In this document: positions 58,335 to 64,000 of the stretch, piece after piece | Layout of the letters: every line of letters begins with the position of its first letter | Numbering within the stretch: the first letter of the stretch is position 1 | NCBI GenBank assembly: GCA_933207985.1 | Contig: OW240918.1 | Coordinates: forward strand, 114,820,843-114,884,842 | Reading direction: 5' to 3' | Length of the DNA: 64,000 nucleotides | DNA from: Pelobates cultripes | Taxonomy: Eukaryota > Chordata > Amphibia > Anura > Pelobatidae | Notes under the pieces: model-generated | The model's input: the letters and a program-made list of their open reading frames with translations, nothing else | Databases searched by the model: none | What the model was told of the DNA's origin: nothing | Translations under genes and position numbers: made by a program

Positions 58335-59230
58335 ATGGCTCCTAAAAAAGAAAAAATCCTCATCCCTGACAAAAACAAATCTATTAACCTATTCAGTTCT
58401 CCTAAAACTCACAAAACATTTAAAATAATTCAAAGAAAATCATTAGCACCTAACAAAGATCAATTAGGCTACTCTGATGAAACATCATATGATGAAGAGC
58501 ATACACCCAATCCACCTCTTCCTCATGATACCTTACTACTAATGATGGACAATATAGATACAAAAATAAAAAATTATTTAGATTCGAACACATTGGAACT
58601 AAAAAAATAAGTATCTTCATAAACTCAGAAACTATCTCAATAAGCGGATCTTCTAACGAAATTTAAAAGGGATTTTATGGAAATTTAAACTGAGAACCTT
58701 CAACTTAAATCTAAAATTCAATCTTTGGAACTAAAGATATCAGACTTGGAAGACTGATCAAGGAGAAAAATTCTGAAAATAAGAGGGATTCCTGAAGGTG
58801 TCACAAATCAACAACTTGAAATGTATTTAATAGATATTTTTTCAACAATAATAGATTTATCCTCGTTTGGGGCACATCCCTTAGAGAGAATTCATAGGTT
58901 ACGGAAGCCAAGAAATATCAGCTCCAACAGATAATATAGTGAGATTTGCAAATTATCATTTGAAAGATACAATCATGAAACAAATCAGGAAAAATCCACT
59001 TAAACATGAAAAATATAAAGACATATTTCTTAGATATCTCAGCAGCTACCTTAGAAGCAAGAAGCTGGTTCCATGACTTAACATCGATTTTAAGACAAAA
59101 GAAGATAAGTTATCAATGGGGCTTCCCAACTAGATTAATAATAAAACATTAAGAAAGACAAGCAAAGGATCCTGTACAAGCAAAGGAACAAATGAAAAAA
59201 TGGAATCTCTATATAGAAACCTAAAAGAGA
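58335..59230 (+). pseudogene. L1/Tx1-type LINE ORF1 remnant
   Basis: ATG at 58335 begins 'MAPKKEKILIPDKNK'; the first frame stops at 58610. Further on, in shifting frames, come a coiled-coil-like 'LQLKSKIQSLELKISDLED', then 'SRRKILKIRGIPEGV' (RNA-recognition part), 'ERIHRLRKPRN', and near 59035 'LDISAATLEARSWFHDLTS' with 'ISYQWGFPTRLI'. This order (coiled coil, RRM, C-terminal domain) is that of L1-type ORF1 proteins, which bind the LINE RNA and form a ribonucleoprotein. Several stops and frameshifts; not functional. Confidence 0.8.
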
Positions 59231-59782
59231 CACATTTTTTTAAATTTTATTTTTTAAAGAAAAGAAAGACTTTTTTTCCCCCTCTCCTCCCATAGTCCTA
59301 ATATAAAAAATCTGATGTGAAGTAAAGGAAGAAACAATGTGAGAATGACTGAGGGAAGGGAATGAAGTGATAGAGAATGAGAAAGAAGTAAAGTGGAAAG
59401 ATATTACTGAAAATTCCATCTAAAAATAATACAGTCTCAAATTATACTTATAAGGGTGTATGTAATTCAATATATAGCATTCCTTCCTTCTCTCTTCCCC
59501 TCTCCCTAATGGAATCTAATAAAAATCTTATAAAACCAAACAAGATGATAAGCACACACACATAAAAATGATTAATTACCTCACATATAGTCCCTTCTTA
59601 ACTGAGAATTATATATATTAATCCTATATAAAAACAGAAATAAAACACAACATAGTGTAATCTGTCAGGATATATTGTGAGTAGGATTAGGATTCAGGAG
59701 GTGCTGAATAGCTGGAAGCAGGAACTTCAAAAAGAGGTAGCTGTATAAAGATTTATTGCATACAAAAAAAACATAAAATAAG

Positions 59783-59830
59783 TGCAAAACGCGTTTCAAC
59801 CCTATACTTGGATCTTCCTCAGGTGCTAAT
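59783..59830 (-). ncRNA. Hammerhead-like motif of second Penelope element
   Basis: Minus strand: CTGAGGA, extra A, stem II GATCC/GGGTT (with G-U pairs) around a 7-nt loop, GAAA, then ACGCGT with minimal stem III. The stem I partner is unclear. It lies about 653 bp after the endonuclease stop, close to the 638 bp in the element at 14245. Confidence 0.4.
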
Positions 59831-60474
59831 ACAAATTCTGTCAGTAAAAACATTCTTTATATACATACACATATTACAATCAATTAATAACACATGTTTA
59901 AAAAATACACCCATTTCTAAATATGGTCCAAACCGGATATGTGCTGTGCCATACTTCCGGTTTAGCAACCATATTAGTAATATTTTCAGAAACAAGTAAA
60001 TAAGATATACTAAACATCATATTACTATGCCTAACAATTAAAACAAGGCGATTTCCTTTTCCTTCCTTAGTAATGCGTCAACTCTTGTTATAGTCTTTTC
60101 CAAGCTGATCTTATCCACCGCAACTCTTTCGTTTTCGTCACTTCCGATGACGTGTCGGGTCCTGTGACGTTTTCATATGGAGATACACTCTTTGGCAAAA
60201 ATCTGACGTCCATATGTGTCTCTCAAGCCCTACCAACAGGTGCCATATTGCCAGAGGGCATAAGTCCATACATGCCATATACATAAGGAGGGCAAAAGGA
60301 GAAAAACAGGAGTAAAGACACATTATTAAAAAAAATACTCAAGATATAATTGAAAATGATAAAAATATAAATCTAAAAAACTTTAAGATAATCTAAAACT
60401 TTAAATGAACCATATACAAAGCAGAGAAAAAAAAGAGTTAAAACCACAGGAGTGAGAAAAGTAAGGGGTATGTT

Positions 60475-61530
60475 TCATAAAATGGAATTAATCTCAAAAT
60501 TAATATTGAGTCCCTTAGGGACCAGAGTACGTAGCTCAAATATCCATTTGGTCTCCTGTGTACTAAAATTTTTAGCAACATCTCCTCCCCTCCAGTGAGC
60601 GTTAACTTTTTCTATTGCACAAAATTCTAGATGTCTTGGATCTGACATATGTTTTTCTAGAAAGTGCCTTGATACACTGTGATTTAAAAAACCTTTTTTA
60701 ATATACCGAACGTGTTCGCTAATTCTTACTTTAATTGGTCTGAATATCTTGCCTATATATTGTAAGCCGTATGTACACCACAAAAGATAAATAACATTGT
60801 TAGAGTGACATGTAATTAATGATTTAATTTTGTATTCTTTCTTAGTAATAACTGATTTGAAGGTAAAAAAAAATTTATTAGATATTCTTGTGTTCCGGCA
60901 TGCATTGCACATGGCACAATGGTGACCAGTCTGTTAGAAAATGTTTGGGGGGGGTTCATCTTTTACAAAACCTTTCGTTAAGATTTGTTTAAGATTTTTT
61001 GCACCTCTAAAAATAAATTTTGGCTTTTGACCTATGTATTCTGATATATCATCCTCTTGTTGAAGGATGTACCAATTTTTATTAATTATTTTTTTAATAG
61101 TGCCCACATTGCTAGAAAAATAAAAAATTAAAGGAAATCAATCATTATCTGTTTTCTTATTTATATTTTTATTTTTATATTCAAGTAAAGGGGATCTCTC
61201 TAAATCAGCAACTATATCTATATTGCTTTGCAGCGCATCACTATTGTATCCTTTCTGCTCAAATTGTTTTTTTAAAACAGCGGATTGTGCAATAAAATCT
61301 CCATGGGTGGTACAGTTCCTGCGAATTCTCAGGAACTGTCCTCTAGGTATGTTTGTCAACCAGGGACGATGATGACAGCTATCTAATTCAATGGAGATGT
61401 TAACGTCAACTTGTTTAAAAAAAGTGCGGGTCATAAGAACATTATTATAAATATAAATATGTAAATCTAAAAAATCAGTGCTCTGATCACTTACACTAAT
61501 CAAAATCTTGTTTATTCTATTCAAATTTTC
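60475..61530 (-). pseudogene. Penelope-like reverse transcriptase end and GIY-YIG endonuclease
   Basis: Frame 61524-61138 has the reverse-transcriptase thumb region: 'DFLDLHIYIYNN', 'ELDSCHHRPWLTNIPRGQFL', 'RIRRNCTTHGDF'. After a break, the frame around 60940-60475 starts with a Cys/His cluster (HCAMCNAC), then the endonuclease: 'VIYLLWCTYGLQYIGKIF' (GIY and YIG halves), 'VRISEHVRYIKKG', 'SVSRHFLEKH', 'WRGGDV' and 'KWIFELRTLVPKGLN'. The order matches Penelope-like polyproteins, in which the endonuclease nicks the target and the reverse transcriptase copies the RNA. The N-terminal two thirds are absent. The endonuclease frame is open. Confidence 0.85.
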
Positions 61531-61560
61531 AAATTATATTAATATATATATTCAAACTAA

Positions 61561-61930
61561 TGAATAAAATAATACACATTACACTTAAAGATAAGATTAT
61601 CTAAAGATTCCAAAAGATCCCTTTGTTTCGTATGTATGTAATAATAATTTATTCAAATTATGTCACTATTAGATATGTAAGAGGTTTTTGATAGTGCACT
61701 TAAATATGCAAAAGTAAATACACAAGTAAATGAATATTGAAGTGATAAAAAATGATTATGGTATTATGGGGATATTTGACTAAGAAGATTGAAAGAGAAA
61801 AAAAGGAAAATTGATTTATATGATAAAAGAGAATAAAAGAGATAAAATAAATCTTTATCTAATGTAAATAAGCACTTACTTAAGCACTTATTTAACAGTA
61901 TTAACTGTTAAACTGTTAATAGCTCCTGAC
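61561..61930. other. AT-rich spacer, no gene recognised
   Basis: No frame or family recognised; possibly LINE inter-ORF DNA. Confidence 0.4.
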
Positions 61931-62160
61931 CGATTCCTCTTCTGCAACTGTCACTAGTCTAATACTATCCTTACCTTTTTGTGTCATTTTACCCCACTCC
62001 CTCTAGCATGTAAGCTTATTGAGCAGGGCCCTCAACCCCTCTGTTCCTGTGTGTCCAACTTGTCTGGTTACAACTACATGTCTGTTCGTCCACCCATTGT
62101 AAAGCGCTGTGGAATTTGACGGCACTCTATAAATATCAAAATAATAATAATAATAATAAC
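61931..62160 (+). mobile_element. L2-type LINE 3' UTR and tail
   Basis: 'catgtaagcttattgagcag', 'gggccctcaacccctctgtt', 'aaagcgctgtggaatttgac' and the tail 'tataaatatcaaaataataa'. Complement of the first part of 37571-38160, so same subfamily. No coding part kept. Confidence 0.8.
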
Positions 62161-62448
62161 AACAGTAAAAAAGATAAAAAGGTTTTTGCATGATTTTAGT
62201 TTCACATACTTATAGAATGTATTAAAAAGAGGATTATAATAATCACTGTGACATAAACAAATAGATCTATATATAGAAGGGAGAGTATAGAAAGAAAGAA
62301 GGAAAAAGAAAAAGAAAAGATGAAGAAGAAATAGATAAAGGGATATATATTTCTTTATATTTTTTTTTCTCTGTCTTCTTTCTCCCTCTTCGAGATGGGG
62401 GGAGAAAGGGAAATAAGAATTAAAATCAGAAATTGAAACGAAAACAAC

Positions 62449-62923
62449 TTAAAGGACCACTATAGGCACCCAGGCCACTTCAGCTCAATGAAGTGGTGTG
62501 GGTGCCAGGTCCATCTAGGGTTATCCCTGCAGCTGTAAACATAGCAGTTTCAGAGAAACTGTTATGTTTACAATAGGGTTAATCCAGCCTCATTGACAGC
62601 CGCTAGAGGCGCTTCTCACTGTGAAAATCACAGTGAGCAGACGCTGACGTCCAGAGGAAAGCATTGAGAAATGTTTTCCTATGGGCTGTTTGAATGCGTG
62701 CGCAGCTATTGCCATGCATTCGCATTCAGCGCTGAGGTCGGAAGAGGGTTGACAGTTCCCCAGCACCGAGGGAGCCTGGCGCTGGAGAAAGGTAAGAGTT
62801 TAACCCCTTCCTCCCCCTTCAGCCCAGCAGGACAGGGGGCCATGAAGGGGACGGGGGGGACCTAAAGATCCTATAGTGCCAGGAAAATAAGTTTGTTTTC
62901 CTGGCACTATAGTGGTCCTTTAA
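62449..62923. mobile_element. TTAA-flanked short element with terminal hairpin, copy 2
   Basis: TTAA at 62449-62452 and 62920-62923, ends AGGACCACTATAG at the left and 'ctatagtggtcct' at the right. The hairpin 'ctatagtgccaggaaaa...ttttcctggcactatag' is at the right end here (62872-62913), because the copy is inverted relative to 47162-47597. Confidence 0.87.
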
Positions 62924-63177
62924 GAAAACAATTTCTTAGAAAGCCGGTACACCTTTAGTGTAACCTAAATTGGAAATAGGTCAGATCAGAAATTAGATTT
63001 CTGATTACACATGGTGTTTCTTTAATGAATAAATGTCGAATTAATGTTTTATATGTTACAAGGTATTTAAAGTTTATTGTCATTAAACATTTTCAGAGAG
63101 AACTAGTACAAAGATATGAAGAAGTAGGGCAGGGACGAGAGGTTCCAAACATTAAAATAAAAATAAATTACACTTAA

Positions 63178-64000
63178 TTTTATCTCAATAAATGCTCAGG
63201 GAATGAATACTCCATATAAAATAGGCCAATTGTATCATACTTTATGCCAAAATCAAATAGATGTAGTATATGTTTAGGAGACAGGACAAAGTGTGTAGCG
63301 CTGAATGAAATTAGCACTTACCCCTAAGGGTTTACAACAATATATAGTAAATTCCTGCAGGGAATTTACTATATATTGTTGTAAACCCTTAGGGGTAAGT
63401 GCTAATTTCATCCAGTGCTACACACTTTGTTCTGTATACCTGTTGGTTTTATAGTGCACTATTTCCTAACTTATTGTGAGTAGGGTGGGGAGTCCCTATT
63501 ATAGTGTGTTAGCAGCTCCTATATTCACTTGTTCACTAATATAGATCTAAGCGCCTTATTGACACAGGTTCACGTTTTATTTCTGTTCATTACAATGTTT
63601 AGGAGACACACTGGCACGATACAACCAAGAAACTATGGAAATTCTCTTATTATCCTCATATTTATCAAGCTAATATTCTTAATGGAAAAAAGTGAGGGGT
63701 AGCTATTATAAGCTCTAATAAAGTAGGATTTGAGACGATCCTTGAGGAAATGGATAATAAAGGTAGATAAGTTATTCTGATTTGCAAAATCAATGATATT
63801 TTATATATATTGGTAAACATATATTGCCCCAATCAGTCTCCAACAAAATTTATTGAAAAACTAATGAACAGAATAGATCAAATAACTCAAAGTACTTTAA
63901 ATCTAGAAGGGGATTTCAACTGTGCTCCTGACGTTGGATTGGATAAAAAAAATGACCATCTAATGCAAGAACAGATTTGCAATCTAAATACGCTGCAAAT
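63178..64000 (+). pseudogene. L1/Tx1-type LINE ORF2, endonuclease domain (runs off the window)
   Basis: The APE-type endonuclease starts with 'FISINAQGMNTPYKIGQLYH', then 'CQNQIDVVYV*ETHWHD' (the Glu-containing motif), 'GVAIISSNKVGF', 'LVNIYCPNQSP' and 'LEGDFNCAPD'. These match the nuclease that nicks target DNA in L1-type LINEs. In-frame stops occur in 'VYV*ETHW', 'KK*GVAI' and 'GR*VIL', and a 312-bp insertion (63284-63595) splits the 'VYV*ET' motif. The polymerase domain lies beyond the window. Confidence 0.82.
63284..63595. mobile_element. 312-bp insertion with long hairpin and 13-bp duplication
   Basis: Flanked by a perfect 13-bp repeat, tgtttaggagaca (63271-63283 and 63596-63608). The first 141 bp (63288-63428) form a near-perfect inverted repeat with about 70-bp arms around CTGCAG. 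The remaining 170 bp are AT-rich and unrelated to the hairpin. No coding frame. The duplication length and inverted layout resemble the Penelope-like insertion at 14245, but its sequence is different. Confidence 0.85.

Larger units (their letters stand above)
59650..61560 (-). mobile_element. Penelope-like retroelement, 5'-truncated
   Basis: From 61530 down to 60475 it encodes the end of reverse transcriptase, a zinc-finger linker and a GIY-YIG endonuclease, all on the minus strand. The 3' part (60474 to about 59650) is a non-coding terminal repeat with a hammerhead-like core at 59783-59830. It differs in sequence from the element at 14245-17552, so it is another family. It lies between the two ORFs of the L1-type LINE. 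Limits are approximate. Confidence 0.8.
57107..64000 (+). mobile_element. L1/Tx1-type LINE, interrupted, truncated by window end
   Basis: ORF1 remains at 58335-59230 and the start of ORF2 at 63178-64000, on the same strand and in the order of an L1-type LINE. The DNA before ORF1 (57840-58330) is strongly purine-rich and may be 5' UTR; its beginning near 57107 is a guess. About 3.9 kb separates ORF1 and ORF2 and holds a Penelope fragment, an L2 tail and a TTAA element. Confidence 0.7.

Noticed and set aside
1..64000. Host protein-coding exons, tRNA or rRNA genes
   Set aside because: No frame outside mobile elements showed a recognisable domain with splice sites, and no cloverleaf with A and B boxes was noticed. 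Weakly conserved or very short exons could be missed by eye.

Overview
The window looks like non-genic DNA from a vertebrate, most probably a frog (anuran). That is inferred from the repeats: Tc1/mariner transposons with amphibian/fish-style transposases, Penelope-like retroelements with GIY-YIG endonucleases, L2-type LINE 3' ends with a 'gcgctatataaataat' tail, an L1/Tx1-type LINE, Ty3/gypsy chromodomain elements, and many short TTAA-flanked elements beginning 'AAAGGGACACTATAG'. Low-GC spacer with A-runs, (TA)n and (CA)n arrays is interspersed throughout. I found no convincing host exon, tRNA, rRNA or CRISPR. The only long intact gene is one transposase at 27473-28489.

Region 1-14 kb: an L2 tail at 2.9 kb. 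A minus-strand gag-like gene (zinc knuckle near 7.3 kb, acidic part near 4.4 kb) is cut in two by a 2.6-kb hAT-type element with an 8-bp target duplication, and that element contains a 1-kb solo LTR. A second copy of the LTR is at 7.6-8.6 kb. Long CA/TG arrays (6.1-7.0, 9.7-10.0, 12.2-13.2 kb) and purine-rich DNA (13.4-14.0 kb) follow, with a GC-rich palindrome at 13.3 kb.

Region 14.2-17.6 kb: a Penelope-like insertion of two head-to-head copies, flanked by a perfect 13-bp duplication. Each copy carries a GIY-YIG endonuclease remnant and a hammerhead-ribozyme-like motif. Region 17.6-31 kb: microsatellite, a TTAA element, a Tc1 element with one premature stop (19.2-20.8), a 23-bp minisatellite next to gypsy gag/protease remains (23.8-25.2), an intact Tc1-like element with DD37E spacing (27.1-28.7) and a Penelope terminal repeat (30.1-30.9).

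Region 31-48 kb: a deleted Ty3/gypsy chromovirus with 5-bp duplication (31.6-34.1), several TTAA elements, two L2 tails facing each other (37.6-38.8), a second DD37E element with frameshifts (40.5-42.1), an hAT-type element (43.1-43.8), an internally deleted Tc1 element (44.0-45.4) and a mariner fragment. Region 48-64 kb: quiet AT-rich DNA, further small elements, a decayed Tc1 element with nested insertions (52.1-54.1), then an L1-like LINE (about 57-64 kb, running off the end) split by a Penelope fragment, an L2 tail, a TTAA element and a 312-bp hairpin insertion.

The elements are independent selfish units rather than a pathway. Their nesting gives a relative order of insertion. The most interesting signal is the recurring hammerhead-like fold in the Penelope terminal repeats, placed about 640-650 bp after the endonuclease stop in two unrelated copies and carrying the same one-nucleotide departure from the core consensus.
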